Source: Gordonia westfalica
Lineage (GTDB): Bacteria > Actinomycetota > Actinomycetes > Mycobacteriales > Mycobacteriaceae
DNA length: 64,000 bases
Direction of reading: 5' to 3'
Assembly (NCBI RefSeq): GCF_900105725.1
Contig: NZ_FNLM01000036.1
Span: 806,001 to 870,000 of the forward strand
The notes below the pieces were generated by a model. That model saw only the letters and a program-made list of their open reading frames with translations. It had not been told where the DNA came from and did not search any database. Every line of letters starts with the position of its first letter. Within the stretch, counting starts at the first letter, position 1. The translations under genes and the position numbers were made by a program. Of the stretch, positions 31,301-43,800 are shown one piece after another.

Positions 31301-34300
31301 CGACGTGGCCATCGCCACCCCGATCGCGGGTCGCACGCATGCAGTGGTCGAGCCGCTCATCGGCATGTTCGTCAACACGCTGGTGCTCCGCACCGGTGTC
31401 GACCCCGACGTGTCCTTCCTCGACTTCCTCGACGAGGTCCGTGCTGCCGATCTGGACGCCTTCGCCAACGGCGACGTCCCGTTCGAGACGCTTGTCGAAA
31501 CCCTTGCGCCGGTTCGTAGTGAGGCGTTCGCACCGCTCGCGCAGGTGATGCTGTCGTTCGATCCCGCCCGATCGGCCCACACGCTGGACGCGACGATCGG
31601 CGGACTGCAGTTCACCGAGATCGAGCCGCCGGTCATCCCGGCCCAGTACGACCTCACGGTCGGACTGAACTCGCTCGACGACGGACGCTGGTCCGGCTTC
31701 GTCACCTTCGCCACCGATCTCTTCGATCCGGCCACGGCCGAGCTCATCGCACGACGTTTCGTCCGGGTGCTCGACGGACTCACCTCGGCGCCGCGGATGT
31801 CGGTCGGCGACGCACCGCTGTTCGCCGACGACGAGGCGACGGCAGTCGCAGCACTCGAGAACGGCTCGCCGACAACAGGTTCAGCCGGGATCGCCGGCTT
31901 GACGTCCCTTGCGGACGGGCTGTCGCGCGCCGTCGCCGAGTACGGCGCGCAACCCGCATTGATCCACAACGGCCGCATTGTCACCTTCGCCGAGTTCGGT
32001 GCTCGGGTGTGGGGGTTGGCGCGTGAGTTGATTTCGGTGGGTGTGGGGCCCGATGTTGCTGTGGGTGTGGTGATTCCGCGGTCGGTGGAGTTGTTGGTGG
32101 CGGTTCATGCGGTGGTTGCTGCTGGTGGGCAGTATGTGCCGGTGGATCCGGATGCGCCGGCTGATCGTGTGGGTTACATGTTGGAGACGGCGGGTGTGTC
32201 GGTGGTGTTGGTGGCCGATGGGTTGCCGGTGCCGTCGGTGGTTGCTGGTGTTGATGGTGTGTCGGTGGTGTCGGTGGTGTCGGTGGATGCGTCGGGTTCG
32301 TTTGATGCTGGGGTTTCTCCGGTGACCGATGCTGATCGTGTTGCGCCGTTGGGTGTTGATGATGCGTTGTACACGTTGTTCACGTCGGGGTCGACGGGGC
32401 GGCCGAAGGGTGTGACGGTGTCGCATCGGTCGGTGCTGAATCGGTTGGCGTGGATGGATGCGTGGTATCCGGTGTCGGGGTCGGATCGGGTGTTGCAGAA
32501 GACGCCGGTGACGTTTGATGTGTCGGTGTGGGAGTTGTTCTGGCCGTTGGTGTCTGGTGTTCCGTTGGTGATTGCGGAGCCGGGGCGTCATGGTGATCCG
32601 GAGTATTTGCGTGAGGTGATTGTCGGCAACGGGGTGTCGGTGGTGCATTTTGTGCCGTCGATGTTGTCGGCGTTTGTTGATGTGTTGGGTGATCGGTTGG
32701 TGGAGTTGGCGTCGTTGCGGCATGTGTTTGCTTCGGGTGAGGCGTTGGCGCCGTCGGTGGCTGATGGGTTGTTGTCGCGGTTGCCGGGTGTTGGTCTGCA
32801 TAATTTGTATGGGCCGACCGAGGCTGCGGTGGATGTGACGGCGTATTCGGTGCAGGCCGGTGATGTGGTGGTGCCGATTGGTTCACCGGTGCCCAATACG
32901 GTGACGCGGGTGTTGGATTCGCGGTTGGCGCGGGTTCCGGTGGGGGTGCCGGGTGAGTTGTATCTCGGTGGTGTGCAGGTGGCGCGGGGGTATGCGGCGC
33001 GGCCTGATCTGACTGCGGAGCGTTTTGTTGCTGATCCGTTCGGTGGGCCGGGGGAGCGGTTGTATCGGACTGGTGATTTGGTGCGGTGGAATGCTTCGGG
33101 TGAGTTGGAGTATTTGGGGCGTACCGATTTTCAGGTGAAGTTGCGTGGTCAGCGGTTGGAGCTTGGTGAGGTTGAGGCTGCGGTGGCGGCGGCGCCGGGT
33201 GTGGTGCATGCGGCGGCGGTGGTGGCCTCCTCTGCTGGTGGGCAGCAGTTGGTGGGGTATGTGGCGCCGGCTGATGTGGATGTGGATGTGGTTGCCGGGT
33301 CGGTGGCTGCGGTGTTGCCGGGGTATATGTGTCCGTCGGTGTGGGTGCGGTTGGATGTGATGCCGTTGACCTCGTCGGGCAAGGTGGATCGTCGGGCGTT
33401 GCCTGCGCCGGTGTTCGAGGCTGTCGAGTATGTGGCTCCGGCTTCGGATGCTGAGGAGCGGGTTGCGGCGGTGTTTGCGACGTTGCTTGATGCTGAGCGT
33501 GTTTCGGTGACCGAGTCGTTCTTCGATTTGGGTGGTAACTCGTTGTCGGCGATGCGTTTGGTGGCGCGGGTGTCGGATGCGTTGGGTGTGCAGGTCGGTA
33601 TTCGGGATGTGTTCGATGCGCCGTCGGTGCGTGAACTCGTTGCCGCGGTGGCCGATCGCCGTCCTGCTCTGCCGCCGGTGGCGCCGGTCGATTCGCGACC
33701 TGCCCGGATCCCGTTGTCGTTCGCGCAGCAGCGCATGTGGTTCATCAACCAGATGGAACCGGACCTGGCGACATACAACATCCCGGCCGTGTTCACCCTG
33801 TCCGGCGAGATCGACATCGACCTCCTGCGGACTGCGACCGCCGATGTCGTAGCCCGACACGAGATCCTCCGGACGACCTTCCCGGCCGTCGACGGTCTGC
33901 CGTATCAGCAGATCGACACGCCCGCGGCCATCGCCGAACGCCTGGACTGGCGGGTCATGACGTCCGCCGACGAACTCGCAGCCGACATGCGGCGCGGGTT
34001 CGACGTCGCGCACGAGTGGCCCCTGCGTGCCCGCGTGCTGCGCACTGGTGACGGACAGGCGACCCTCGCCCTCGTCGCCCATCACATCGCCTTCGACGGC
34101 CAGTCATTCGGGCCGCTCGCAACCGACCTCTTCGCCGCGTACGAAGCTCGTAGCCGCGGCGCAGCACCGGAATTCGCACCTCTCGACATCCAGTTCGCCG
34201 ACTACGCGCTGTGGCAGCGCGACGTTCTCGGCGCGCCCGAGGATCCGAATTCGGTACTCGGCGGTCAGCTCGCCTACTGGCGGGACCGACTCGCGGGACT

Positions 34301-37300
34301 GCCGGATGTCCTCGAACTGCCCGCCGACCGGGCCCGGCCGCTCATCGCCAGCCACCGGGGCGACGTGCTCACCTTCGACATTCCTGCCGACATCGGCCAC
34401 CGTGTCGACGCCATCGCCACCCGACACGGTGCCACTCGGTTCATGGTGCTGCACGCGGCGTTCGCAGTCTTGCTCGGCCGGCTGACTGGCACCCAAGACA
34501 TCGCGGTCGGTACTCCGATCGGTGGTCGCGGGCAGAGCGAGCTGGATGCGATGGTCGGTATGTTCGTCAACACCCTCGTGCTGCGTACCGAGATCGACTC
34601 CGCCAGCAGTTTCGACGCAGTTCTGGACCGGGTCCGCGCCGACGACCTAGATGCCTTCGCACACTCGGAGGTGCCGTTCGAGTCGGTGGTCGATGCGGTC
34701 AACCCCGTTCGCTCCGAGGCCTTCTCGCCTCTGGTCCAGGTCATCCTGTCGGTCGATCCGATCGGCGCCGACGTGACCGCCACCGCCACGGTCAACGGCC
34801 TGACGGTCGCCCCGGTGGCGATCACCGAGGCCCCCGCCCAGGTCGACCTGAACCTGACCGTCTCCACCGGTTCCGCCGACCAGGACTGGTCCGGCATCCT
34901 GACGTACGCCACCGATCTGTTCGACCAGGGAACGGTCGACGAGATGTCCCGATGGTTCCTCCGCCTGCTCGACGGCATGCTCTCGTCGCAGCAGACCGCC
35001 GTCGGCGACATCCGGCTCCTCGCAGACGAACAGGATCAGGCACTCCTCGCCCGATCCGTCGGTCCGGCGGCGTCCGCAGCCGATGAGACGATTGCCGATC
35101 TCGTCCGTGCCCGCGTGGCCGACTCGGCGTCCTCGATCGCGCTCGTGACGGGCGACCGCACGCTCACCTACGAGGAATTCGGGCTCCGCGTCGCCGCGGT
35201 CGCACGTACTCTGATCGCCGCGGGCGTCGGCCCCGACACGGCCGTAGGCGTCGTCATGCGCCGGTCGGTCGGCACTGTCATCGCGGTGCACGCCATCATG
35301 GCGGCCGGCGGCCAGTACGTGCCCATCGATCCCGACACCCCGGCCGACCGTGCGCGGTACATGGTCGAGACCGCCGGGATAGGACCCGTCCTCGTGGAGA
35401 AGGGGCACCGTCCCGCCGATGTTCTCGACGTGCTCGATGGGCGGTCGCCGATCATCGAACTCGATGCCGACGCCCCACTCCCCGCCGACGCGACCCCGTT
35501 GGCTGCCTCCGAACGACTCGCCACACTGCGTCTCGACGATGCCGCCTACACGTTGTTCACCTCCGGCTCGACCGGAAGGCCGAAGGGCGTCACCATCTCG
35601 CACCGGGCGGTCGCCAACTTCGTCGCCTGGTTCGACTCGCTGATCCCGGCCGGACCTCAACGACTTCTGTTCAAGACACCGCACACGTTCGACGCGTCGG
35701 TCCTGGAACTGTTCTGGCCGCTGACAACCGGGCAGACGGTGGTGGTCGCAGATGCCGAAGGTCACCGCGACCCGAACTACCTCGCCGACCTCATGGCCGA
35801 AACCGGCGTGACCGTTGCCCAGTTCGTGCCGTCTCTGCTCTCGGTGTTCCTCGACGTCGTGGACCGGCCGGATCTGCTCACCGGACTACAGATGCTGTTC
35901 AGCGGCGGCGAGGCGCTTCCCCCGGCGGTACTCCGGCGTTTCACCGAGCGCGTGCCCCATGCCCGGGTGGTCAACCTGTTCGGTCCCACCGAAGCTGCCG
36001 TTTACACGATGTCCTCGGCACTCGACGAACCGGCCGACGTCGTCCCGATCGGGCGGCCCATGCCGAACACCACCGCCTACGTGCTCGATGACCGGCTGCA
36101 CCCGGTGCCCGACGGGGTGGCCGGCGAACTCTACCTCGGTGGTGTCCAGTCTGCGCGCGGTTATGCGGCGCGACCGGACCTGACCGCGGAGCGCTTCGTC
36201 GCGGATCCGTTCGGCGCACCCGGAGCGCGGCTGTACCGGACCGGCGACCTGGTCCGCCGTCGGCGTACCGGCGAACTGGATTACCTGGGCCGCACCGACT
36301 TCCAGGTGAAGTTGCGTGGTCAGCGACTCGAGCTCGGTGAGGTCGAGTCGGCGATCGCCGATGCGCCCGGAGTAGTCCACGCCGCGGCCCGTGTGGTCGC
36401 CGGACCCGGCGGGGACCAGCTCGTCGGCTACATCGCCCCCGCGACGGTGGACGTGGAAGCCGTACGGGTATCGCTCGCCGACTCACTTGCCGAGTACATG
36501 AGACCCACCGCATGGGTGCTCCTCGACGAGATGCCGCTGAACTCCGCAGGAAAGGTCGATCGTCGCGCGCTTCCCGAGCCCGAACTCGAGGCCGCCGAGT
36601 ACGTCGCCCCGGCCACCGAAGCCGAGGCAACCCTCGCCGAGGTGTTCGCCGGTCTGCTCGATGTCGACCAGGTCAGTGTCACCCAGTCGTTCTTCGATCT
36701 GGGCGGCAACTCGTTGTCGGCGATGCGTTTGGTGGCGCGGGTGTCGGATGCGTTGGGTGTGCAGGTCGGTATTCGGGATGTGTTCGATGCGCCGTCGGTG
36801 CGTGAACTCGTTGCCGCGGTGGCCGATCGTGCTGCGGCGTTGCCGCCGGTGACCGCCGTGGAGTGGCGGCCGGTTCGTGTTCCGTTGTCGTTCGCACAGC
36901 AGCGGATGTGGTTCATCAACCAGCTTGATTCGTCGAGCGGGATGTACAACATTCCGCTGGTGCTGCGGGTCAGTGGTGAGCTGGATGTGGTGGCGTTGCG
37001 GGCGGCGGTGGGTGATGTGGTTGCGCGTCACGAGACGTTGCGGACGACCTTCCCGAGTGCTGATGGGGAGCCGTTCCAGTTTGTCCACGCCGTGGACGAG
37101 ATCGACGGTCGCTTGGATTGGCGGCAGGTGGAGTCGGTTGCAGATGTCGAGTCTGCGGTCGCTAGCGGGTTCTCGCTGGATCGTGATTGGCCGGTGCGGG
37201 CTCGTGTCTGGGAATCTGAACCGGGGGAGCACGTGGTCGCGGTGGTGATGCATCACATCGCTTCTGACGGTGAATCGTTGGGGCCGCTGGTGTCGGATTT

Positions 37301-37820
37301 GGTTTCGGCCTATCTTGCGCGGTCGAGTGGTGGGTCGCCGACGTTTGCGCCGTTGGATGTGCAGTATGCCGACTTCGCCCTGTGGCAGCGTGAGGTGTTG
37401 GGTTCGCCGGACGATCCGTCGGCAGTGGTCGGTCGTCAGCTCGGGTATTGGACCGGCCAACTGGCGGGTTTGCCGGATGTGTTGGAGTTGCCGACGGATC
37501 GGCCGCGGCCGCAGGTGGCGTCCGGGCGTGGTGTGCGAACAGCTTTCGAGGTTCCGTCCGGGGTATCCGAGCGCGTTCGAAAGCTTGCTGATGCCAACGG
37601 GGTCACTCCGTTCATGGTGCTGCATGCAGCTCTCGCGGTCACGTTGTCGAGGTTGAGCGGTACCGATGACATCGCCATCGGTACCCCAATTGCGGGGCGC
37701 GGTCAGCAGGGGCTCGATCCGTTGATCGGTATGTTCGTCAACACTCTTGTGCTGCGTACCGAGGTGGATGGGGGCGTTCCTTCGTCGAGTTGCTCGACCA
37801 TGTTCATACCGTTGATGTGA
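28332..37820 (+). CDS. NRPS subunit 2, 5' part: A-T-C-A(Ser)-T-C-A-T-C (frameshifted in last C)
   Basis: A 3,162-residue frame starting at GTG 28332, overlapping the previous stop (GTGA). Residues 1-110 look like a degenerate adenylation N-terminus, then: A3 114-625 (code DVGNIAMVYK, partly threonine-like), T3 Ser672, C4 727-1170 (HHIAADG ~852), A4 1192-1690 (DVWHFSLVDK, serine), T4 Ser1737, C5 1792-2240 (HHIAFDG ~1917), A5 2250-2748 (DALQFGLVYK, unassigned, loosely glycine-like), T5 Ser2794, C6 from 2850 (HHIASDG ~2974). C6 goes out of frame after [14 protein letters not shown] at the G run 37770-37774 and stops at 37820. The missing half of C6 begins the next frame, so this and the following entry are almost certainly one gene. 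A4-T4 uses T-rich codons unlike its neighbours. Confidence 0.92.
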   Translation: MTVDLDAADISRGWGARPTTLHLIAYAASVAPQETAFDGKAGPVAFAALNATVSMTAGVLAAQGIDTEAAVGAAVTGQLAIAGLAPDEIAAATGRAIEHIRSVACDLAGTRDWGSLPGLFRSSAHRFADRTALTDLEGASLTYAELDARSDAVARGLRASGAGPETLVGVALPRNAELIIALLGVLKSGAAYLPLDRSHPLDRLGAIVDDAHPVVVLTDADTTHEWAELDAPLSTVADVVSRADDASGGFASLPEVIDPRHPAYVMYTSGSTGKPKGVVVTHGGVVTLLSAMGRQYEFSENEVWTMFQSYAFDVSVGEIWAALSFGGRLVVLDYLTTRSPADFVDVLEREQVTVVNLTPSAFYQLAGAVRPPANGILAQSIRYMIFAGEALDFEQVRRWHTDRRALDGNDGPQLNNMYGPTETTVYTTRRILTPEFVAATNASDIGTPIEGTRTYVLDSRLRKVPEGVPGDLYIAGDQLSRGYSGRFALNATRFVADPFGPEGSRMYQTGDVAVIRNGSLEFIGRSDSQVKLRGFRIELGEVEAALLAHAGVNAAAATIYEREGYTAQLVGYVVGAAADGGQIDGLDVKAAVAAKVPDYMVPDVIMVLDQLPLNVNGKLDRKALPKPVIEARAEYEPPADDTERALVEVFTAVLGLEDISVTESVFDVGGNSLVAAQIVGRACEVLNVDLNMRDLFEAPTVRGLAARVKDAAPGLDPITPADPRPDVIPLSFSQQRMWFINQFDPSLPTYNIPVLLKITGDLDVDALRAAVVDLIDRQDVLRTVFPATDGRPGQVVMPLAEAEAVLDWLVTDSSEAFESAVSAGFDVTEQLPVRVAVLRNGAEETVLGVVVHHIAADGESMRPLVADLLTAYTARVESRSPEFAPLAVQFADYALWQHRVLGGTADPASLVAGQLRFWTDRLADLPDVIDLPTDRERPRVATNRGDRIAFDVPAEVVDRVEEIARISGATPFMVAHAALAVLLSRLAATDDVAIATPIAGRTHAVVEPLIGMFVNTLVLRTGVDPDVSFLDFLDEVRAADLDAFANGDVPFETLVETLAPVRSEAFAPLAQVMLSFDPARSAHTLDATIGGLQFTEIEPPVIPAQYDLTVGLNSLDDGRWSGFVTFATDLFDPATAELIARRFVRVLDGLTSAPRMSVGDAPLFADDEATAVAALENGSPTTGSAGIAGLTSLADGLSRAVAEYGAQPALIHNGRIVTFAEFGARVWGLARELISVGVGPDVAVGVVIPRSVELLVAVHAVVAAGGQYVPVDPDAPADRVGYMLETAGVSVVLVADGLPVPSVVAGVDGVSVVSVVSVDASGSFDAGVSPVTDADRVAPLGVDDALYTLFTSGSTGRPKGVTVSHRSVLNRLAWMDAWYPVSGSDRVLQKTPVTFDVSVWELFWPLVSGVPLVIAEPGRHGDPEYLREVIVGNGVSVVHFVPSMLSAFVDVLGDRLVELASLRHVFASGEALAPSVADGLLSRLPGVGLHNLYGPTEAAVDVTAYSVQAGDVVVPIGSPVPNTVTRVLDSRLARVPVGVPGELYLGGVQVARGYAARPDLTAERFVADPFGGPGERLYRTGDLVRWNASGELEYLGRTDFQVKLRGQRLELGEVEAAVAAAPGVVHAAAVVASSAGGQQLVGYVAPADVDVDVVAGSVAAVLPGYMCPSVWVRLDVMPLTSSGKVDRRALPAPVFEAVEYVAPASDAEERVAAVFATLLDAERVSVTESFFDLGGNSLSAMRLVARVSDALGVQVGIRDVFDAPSVRELVAAVADRRPALPPVAPVDSRPARIPLSFAQQRMWFINQMEPDLATYNIPAVFTLSGEIDIDLLRTATADVVARHEILRTTFPAVDGLPYQQIDTPAAIAERLDWRVMTSADELAADMRRGFDVAHEWPLRARVLRTGDGQATLALVAHHIAFDGQSFGPLATDLFAAYEARSRGAAPEFAPLDIQFADYALWQRDVLGAPEDPNSVLGGQLAYWRDRLAGLPDVLELPADRARPLIASHRGDVLTFDIPADIGHRVDAIATRHGATRFMVLHAAFAVLLGRLTGTQDIAVGTPIGGRGQSELDAMVGMFVNTLVLRTEIDSASSFDAVLDRVRADDLDAFAHSEVPFESVVDAVNPVRSEAFSPLVQVILSVDPIGADVTATATVNGLTVAPVAITEAPAQVDLNLTVSTGSADQDWSGILTYATDLFDQGTVDEMSRWFLRLLDGMLSSQQTAVGDIRLLADEQDQALLARSVGPAASAADETIADLVRARVADSASSIALVTGDRTLTYEEFGLRVAAVARTLIAAGVGPDTAVGVVMRRSVGTVIAVHAIMAAGGQYVPIDPDTPADRARYMVETAGIGPVLVEKGHRPADVLDVLDGRSPIIELDADAPLPADATPLAASERLATLRLDDAAYTLFTSGSTGRPKGVTISHRAVANFVAWFDSLIPAGPQRLLFKTPHTFDASVLELFWPLTTGQTVVVADAEGHRDPNYLADLMAETGVTVAQFVPSLLSVFLDVVDRPDLLTGLQMLFSGGEALPPAVLRRFTERVPHARVVNLFGPTEAAVYTMSSALDEPADVVPIGRPMPNTTAYVLDDRLHPVPDGVAGELYLGGVQSARGYAARPDLTAERFVADPFGAPGARLYRTGDLVRRRRTGELDYLGRTDFQVKLRGQRLELGEVESAIADAPGVVHAAARVVAGPGGDQLVGYIAPATVDVEAVRVSLADSLAEYMRPTAWVLLDEMPLNSAGKVDRRALPEPELEAAEYVAPATEAEATLAEVFAGLLDVDQVSVTQSFFDLGGNSLSAMRLVARVSDALGVQVGIRDVFDAPSVRELVAAVADRAAALPPVTAVEWRPVRVPLSFAQQRMWFINQLDSSSGMYNIPLVLRVSGELDVVALRAAVGDVVARHETLRTTFPSADGEPFQFVHAVDEIDGRLDWRQVESVADVESAVASGFSLDRDWPVRARVWESEPGEHVVAVVMHHIASDGESLGPLVSDLVSAYLARSSGGSPTFAPLDVQYADFALWQREVLGSPDDPSAVVGRQLGYWTGQLAGLPDVLELPTDRPRPQVASGRGVRTAFEVPSGVSERVRKLADANGVTPFMVLHAALAVTLSRLSGTDDIAIGTPIAGRGQQGLDPLIGMFVNTLVLRTEVDGGVPSSSCSTMFIPLM
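31992..33680 (+). repeat. long direct repeat, copy 1 (A4-T4)
   Basis: About 1.69 kb spanning nearly all of the adenylation and carrier domain of module 4. It is nearly identical to 41546-43225, with a 9-bp length difference in the loop around 32230-32300 and scattered substitutions. Codons here end mostly in T or G (for example runs of gtg/gtt and gcg/gct), in contrast to C-ending codons immediately before and after. Confidence 0.9.
36708..36829 (+). repeat. 122-bp perfect repeat in carrier domain T5
   Basis: Identical base for base to 33537-33658 (T4), and nearly identical to the matching part of T7 (from 43082). It covers NSLSAMRL through [11 protein letters not shown], from the carrier serine to the end of the domain. 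The upstream part of module 5 is C-ending in codon style, while the downstream part (C6-A6-T6) is T-rich, so this repeat marks a mosaic boundary. Confidence 0.85.
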
Positions 37821-40800
37821 ATGCGTTTGCGAATGCGGATGTGCCGTTCGAGGCTGTGGTTGATGCGGTCAACCCGGTGCGGTCGGAGGCTTTTGCGCCG
37901 TTGGCTCAGGTGATGCTGGTGGCGTCACCGAAGGCCGGTGACGTTCCGCAGGCGACCGAACTCGGCGATCTGAAGTTCGCGCCGGTGGTCACTGACGAGG
38001 TGCCGGCGCAGCGTGATCTGACGGTGTATGTCGAGTTCGGTGCGAACGGTGCCTGGTCGGCTTCGGTCGTGGCGGCGACCGATCTGTTCGACGCGTCGTC
38101 GGTGCGGCGAATGGCGGATCGGTTCGTGCGGGTGCTCGATGTGTTGTCGGCGGATCCGTCGATGGCGGTCGGGGATGTGGATCTGTTGTCGGCGGGTGAG
38201 CGTGCTGCGTTGGCGCAGTTGCCTGTTCCGGTGACGCAGACGGCGAATGCGGGACGCACGTTGGTGGATCTGTTCACCGATGCGGTTGCCGTGCATGGTG
38301 ATCGGGTTGCGGTGTCGGCGTCGGGTCGGTCGTTGTCCTATGCGGAGCTCGATGCTCGCTCGGACGCGGTGGCTGCTGGGTTGAGGGCTCGTGGTGTGTC
38401 TGCCGGTGATCTTGTGGGTGTCGCTACTGCGCGCTCGGTGGATCTGATGGCGTCGATCCTGGGTGTGTTGAAGGCTGGTGCGGGCTACCTGCCTTTGGAT
38501 CTGAGTAATCCGGTAGACCGGTTGTCGTTCATCGTCGCTGATGCCGAGGTGTCGGTGGTCATCGCTGATGAGTCGTCGTCTCAGCATCCCTTGTGGCAGA
38601 ATCTGTCTGCTTCAGCGCAGGTTGTTGACTTGGGAATACTTGCTGCCGAAGTGGTTTCGGTTGCGTGGGCGCCGGTTCAGGTGTTGGCGGATGCGCGGGC
38701 GTATGTGATTTACACGTCGGGGTCGACGGGTCGGCCGAAGGGGGTGGAGATCACTCATCGTGATGTGGTGACGTTGATGGACACCGCTGCAACCGATTTC
38801 GAGTTCTCCAAGTCGGATGTGTGGACGATGTTCCACTCGTATGCGTTCGACTTCTCGGTGTGGGAGATGTGGGGGCCGTTGCTGACCGGTGCGCGGTTGC
38901 TGATCGTGGATCGGGAGCTGGCGCGGGATCCGCGGGCATTCGTGGATTTGTTGGCTGCTGAGCGGGTGACGGTGTTGAGTCAGACGCCGTCGGCGTTCTA
39001 TCAGCTGATCGATGCCCGTCGGGATGTCGATCGTGACCTGTCGTTGAGGTATGTGGTCTTCGGTGGTGAGGCACTGAGTTTCGACCAGGTGCGTCGTTGG
39101 TTCGACGAGAATCCGTCGGAATCGGCGCGGTTGGTGAACATGTACGGCATTACCGAGACCACGGTGCATGTGAGTTTCCGGGCGTTGGATCGGGATCTGG
39201 TGGCTGGTACGGATGCGTCGTTGATCGGTCGTCCGTTGGCATCGTTGGGGATTCACATCCTCGATGACCGGTTGCATCCGGTGCCTGAGGGCGTGCCGGG
39301 AGAGATGTATGTGACCGGCGGACAGTTGGCCGCTGGCTACTTGAAGCGTCCGGGGTTGTCGGCGACCCGGTTCGTGGCTGATCCGTTTGCTGCGGATGGG
39401 TCGCGGATGTATCGGACCGGTGACCGTGCACGGCGGGTCGGTGACGACATTGAGTACCTGGGTCGCGGCGATGCGCAGGTGCAGTTGCGTGGTTTCCGTA
39501 TCGAGTTCGGTGAGATCGAGGCGGCGTTGCTGGGGGCGATGCCGGCGGCGTCGGCGGCCGCGGCGCGGGTGATCACCGATGCGGTGCGTGGTGACCAGCT
39601 GGTCGGTTATCTGGTGGTGGGTGCTGGCGAGGTCGTGGATGCGGCGGCGGTGCGGGCGGCTGTAACCGAGCATGTGCCCGGTTACATGGTTCCTGATGCG
39701 GTGGTTGCGGTGGAGCGGTTGCCGTTGAACCACAACGGAAAACTGGATCGTAAAGCGTTGCCTGAACCGGAGTTCGCTGAGGCGGAGTATGTGGCTCCGG
39801 CGTCCCCGGCCGAGGAGGCAGTGGCCGCGGTCTACGCCGATCTGTTGGGCCTTGATCGGGTGGGTGTGACCGAGTCGTTCTTCGATCTCGGTGGGAACTC
39901 GCTGTCGGCGGCGCGTCTTGCCGCTCGTGTGTCGGCTGCTCTCGGTGTCGAGGTCTCGGTGCGCGACGTCTTCGATACGTCGAGTGTCCGCGACCTCGTC
40001 ACCGCGACCGTCGACGCTGCTCCTGCTCTAGCGCAGGTCGTCAGAGTGGAGCCGAGGCCGGATCGTATTCCGTTGTCGTATGCGCAGCAGCGGATGTGGT
40101 TCATCAACCAGCTCGACCCGACCAGCGGTATGTACAACATCCCTGCACTGCTGCGTGTCTCAGGTGCTCTCGATGTGGATGCGCTGCATGCGGCGGTCGG
40201 CGACGTCGTTGCCCGTCACGAAACGCTCCGGACGACGTTCCCGAGCGCTGATGGTGAGCCGTTCCAGCTCGTCCACGACACGTCGGAGATCCTTGAGCGC
40301 CTGGACTGGCGACACGTCGGCTCGGTGGCCGATATCGAGGCGGCGGTGTCAGACGGGTTCGTGCTGGAGCGGGAATGGCCTGTCCGAGTGCGTGTCTGGG
40401 AGGCTGCGCCGGGGGAGCACGTGGTCGCGGTGGTCATGCACCACATCGCCTCCGACGGCGAGTCGTTCGCACCACTGGTCTCCGATCTGGTGACCGCGTA
40501 TCTCGCACGTTCGACCGGTGAGTCGCCGGTCTTCGCGCCGCTCGAGGTGCAGTACGCCGATTTCGCACTGTGGCAGCGTGAGGTCCTCGGCTCCCCAGAC
40601 GATCCGTCGTCGGTGGTCGGCCGACAGCTCGCCTACTGGACCGGCCAACTGGCGGGACTGCCGGATGTCCTTGAGCTGCCCGCCGATCGACCGAGGCCGG
40701 CGGTGGCATCGGGGCGTGGTGTGCGAACGGCCTTCGAGATTCCGTCGACGGTCACCGAGCGAGTGCAACACGTCGCCGACACCCACGGGGTGACTCCGTT

Positions 40801-43800
40801 CATGGTGCTGCATGCCGCGCTCGCGGTGACGCTGTCCCGTTTGAGCGGTACCGATGACATCGCCGTCGGAACCCCCATCGCGGGGCGTGGACACGAGGCG
40901 CTCGACCCGCTCATCGGCATGTTCGTCAACACTCTCGTCCTGCGCACCGACGTCGATGCAGCGAGCTCGTTCACCCAGTTGCTCGATCGCGTCCACACCG
41001 TCGACGTCGATGCGTTCGCGAATGCGGATGTGCCGTTCGAGGCGGTCGTCGACGCGGTCAACCCCGTGCGTAGCGAGGCGTTCGCATCGCTCGCCCAAGT
41101 CATGCTCGTCGCGGCTCCGAAGACCGCCGGAGTGCCGCAGTCGATCGAACTCGGCAACCTCGAGTTCGCGCCGGTGGTCACCGACGAGGTGCCGGCTCAA
41201 CGCGATCTCACCGTGAACATCGAGATCGGCGGAACCGGTACCTGGACGGGTTCGGTCGTTGCGGCCGCCGATCTGTTCGATGGGTCGACGGTGGATGTTT
41301 TTGCGTCGCGTTTGGTGTCTGTGCTGGATGGGTTGACGGCTGCTCCGGGGTCGGCGGTCGGCGATGTTGCGTTGTTGTCGGCTGCTGAGGATCGGTCGGT
41401 TCGGGCGTTGGAGTCCGGTTCGTCGGTGGTGGATTCGGCGGCGTTTGCTGGTGTGGGGTCGTTGGCTGATGGGTTGTCGCGTGCGGTGGCGGCGTATGCG
41501 GGTCGTGATGCGTTGGTGTTTGGGGATCGGTCTGTCTCTTTTGGTGAGTTCGGTGCTCGGGTGTGGGGGTTGGCGCGTGAGTTGATTTCGGTGGGTGTGG
41601 GGCCCGATGTTGCTGTGGGTGTGGTGATTCCGCGGTCGGTGGAGTTGTTGGTGGCGGTTCATGCGGTGGTTGCTGCTGGTGGGCAGTATGTGCCGGTGGA
41701 TCCGGAGGCGCCTGCGGATCGTGTGGGGTACATGTTGGCGACGTCGGGTGCGTCGGTGGTGTTGGTGGCCGGCGGGTTGCCGGTGCCGTCTGCGGTGGCG
41801 CAGGTCGAGGGTGTGTCGGTGCGTGAGGTGGATGCGTCGGGTTCGTTCGATGCCGGTGTGGGGCCGGTGTCGAATGCGGATCGTCGTGCGCCGTTGGGTG
41901 TTGATGATGCGTTGTACACGTTGTTCACGTCGGGGTCGACGGGGCGGCCGAAGGGTGTGACGGTGTCGCATCGGTCGGTGGTGAATCGGTTGGCGTGGAT
42001 GGATGCGTGGTATCCGGTGTCGGAGTCGGATCGGGTCCTGCAGAAGACGCCGGTGACTTTCGATGTGTCGGTGTGGGAGTTGTTCTGGCCGTTGGTGTCT
42101 GGTGTTCCGTTGGTGATTGCGGAGCCGGGGCGTCATGGTGATCCGGAGTATCTGCGCGAGGTGATCGTCGATCGTTCGGTGTCGGTGGTGCATTTTGTGC
42201 CGTCGATGTTGTCGGCGTTTGTTGATGTCCTGGGTGATCGGTTGGGCGAGTTGACGTCGCTTCGGCATGTGTTTGCTTCGGGTGAGGCGTTGGCGCCGTC
42301 GGTGGCTGATGGGTTGTTGTCGCGGTTGCCGGGTGTTGGTCTGCATAATTTGTATGGGCCGACCGAGGCTGCGGTGGATGTGACGGCGTATTCGGTGCAG
42401 GCCGGTGATGTGGTGGTGCCGATTGGTTCGCCGGTGCCCAATACGGTGACGCGGGTGTTGGATTCGCGGTTGGCGCGGGTTCCGGTGGGGGTGCCGGGTG
42501 AGTTGTATCTCGGTGGTGTGCAGGTGGCGCGGGGGTATGCGGCGCGGCCTGATCTGACTGCGGAGCGTTTTGTTGCTGATCCGTTCGGTGGGCCGGGGGA
42601 GCGGTTGTATCGGACCGGGGATTTGGTGCGGTGGAATGCTTCGGGTGAGTTGGAGTATTTGGGGCGTACCGATTTCCAGGTGAAGTTGCGTGGTCAGCGG
42701 CTCGAACTTGGTGAGGTTGAGGCTGCGGTGGCGGCGGCGCCGGGTGTGGTGCATGCGGCGGCGGTGGTCGCCGAGTCTGCTGGTGGGCAGCAGTTGGTGG
42801 GGTATGTGGCGCCGGCTGATGTGGATGTGGATGTGGTTGCCGGGTCGGTGGCTGCGGTGTTGCCGGGGTATATGTGTCCGTCGGTGTGGGTGCGGTTGGA
42901 TGTGATGCCGTTGACCTCGTCGGGCAAGGTGGATCGTCGGGCGTTGCCTGCGCCGGTGTTCGAGGCTGTCGAGTATGTGGCTCCGGCTTCGGATGCTGAG
43001 GAGCGGGTTGCGGCGGTGTTTGCGACGTTGCTTGATGCTGAGCGTGTTTCGGTGACCGAGTCGTTCTTCGATTTGGGTGGTAACTCGTTGTCGGCGATGC
43101 GTTTGGTGGCGCGGGTGTCGGATGCGTTGGGTGTGCAGGTCGGTATCCGTGATGTGTTCGATGCGCCGTCGGTGCGTGAACTCGTTGCCGCGGTGGCTGA
43201 TCGCCGTCCTGCTCTGCCGCCGGTGACCCGCGTGGAGCCGCGGCCCGCGCAACTGCCCCTCTCGCGTGCCCAGCGTCGGATGTGGTTCCTCAACCAGTTC
43301 GACACCGGCTCCGGTGCGTACAACATCCCCGTGGCCCTCACGTTGTCCGGCGACGTCGACGACACCCTGCTGTACGACTCGGTCTGCGACGTCGTCGCAC
43401 GCCATGAGGTACTGCGCACCGTCTATCCGTCTGTCGGTGCCGCCCCGGTGCAGGAAGTCCTGCCGGACGCAGCGGCCCGGGAGCGGCTCGACTGGCACGA
43501 AGCAGACTCCATCGACTCCCTGATCCGTTCGACCACAGAGGGATTCGACGTCAGCTCGCAGTTGCCGATCCGCGGGCGGTTCCACCGCGACGAGGTCGGT
43601 CTGCACATCGCGATCACGGCCCATCACATCGCGATGGACGGCCAGTCCATCCCGGTCCTCGCCCGCGATCTGATGGCCGCCTACGCGGCGCGGGCAGACG
43701 GCAACGACGCCGGCCTGCCGGTCCTCGACGTGCAGTACGCCGACTACGCTCTCTGGCAGCAGACGGTCCTTGGTGACGCCGCGAACGAGTCGAGCGTCCT

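Noticed and set aside
37790..37792. TTG as a genuine start of an independent synthetase gene
   Set aside because: It lies inside a condensation domain, has no ribosome-binding site, and the sequence before it continues the same domain in the same frame from about 37775.
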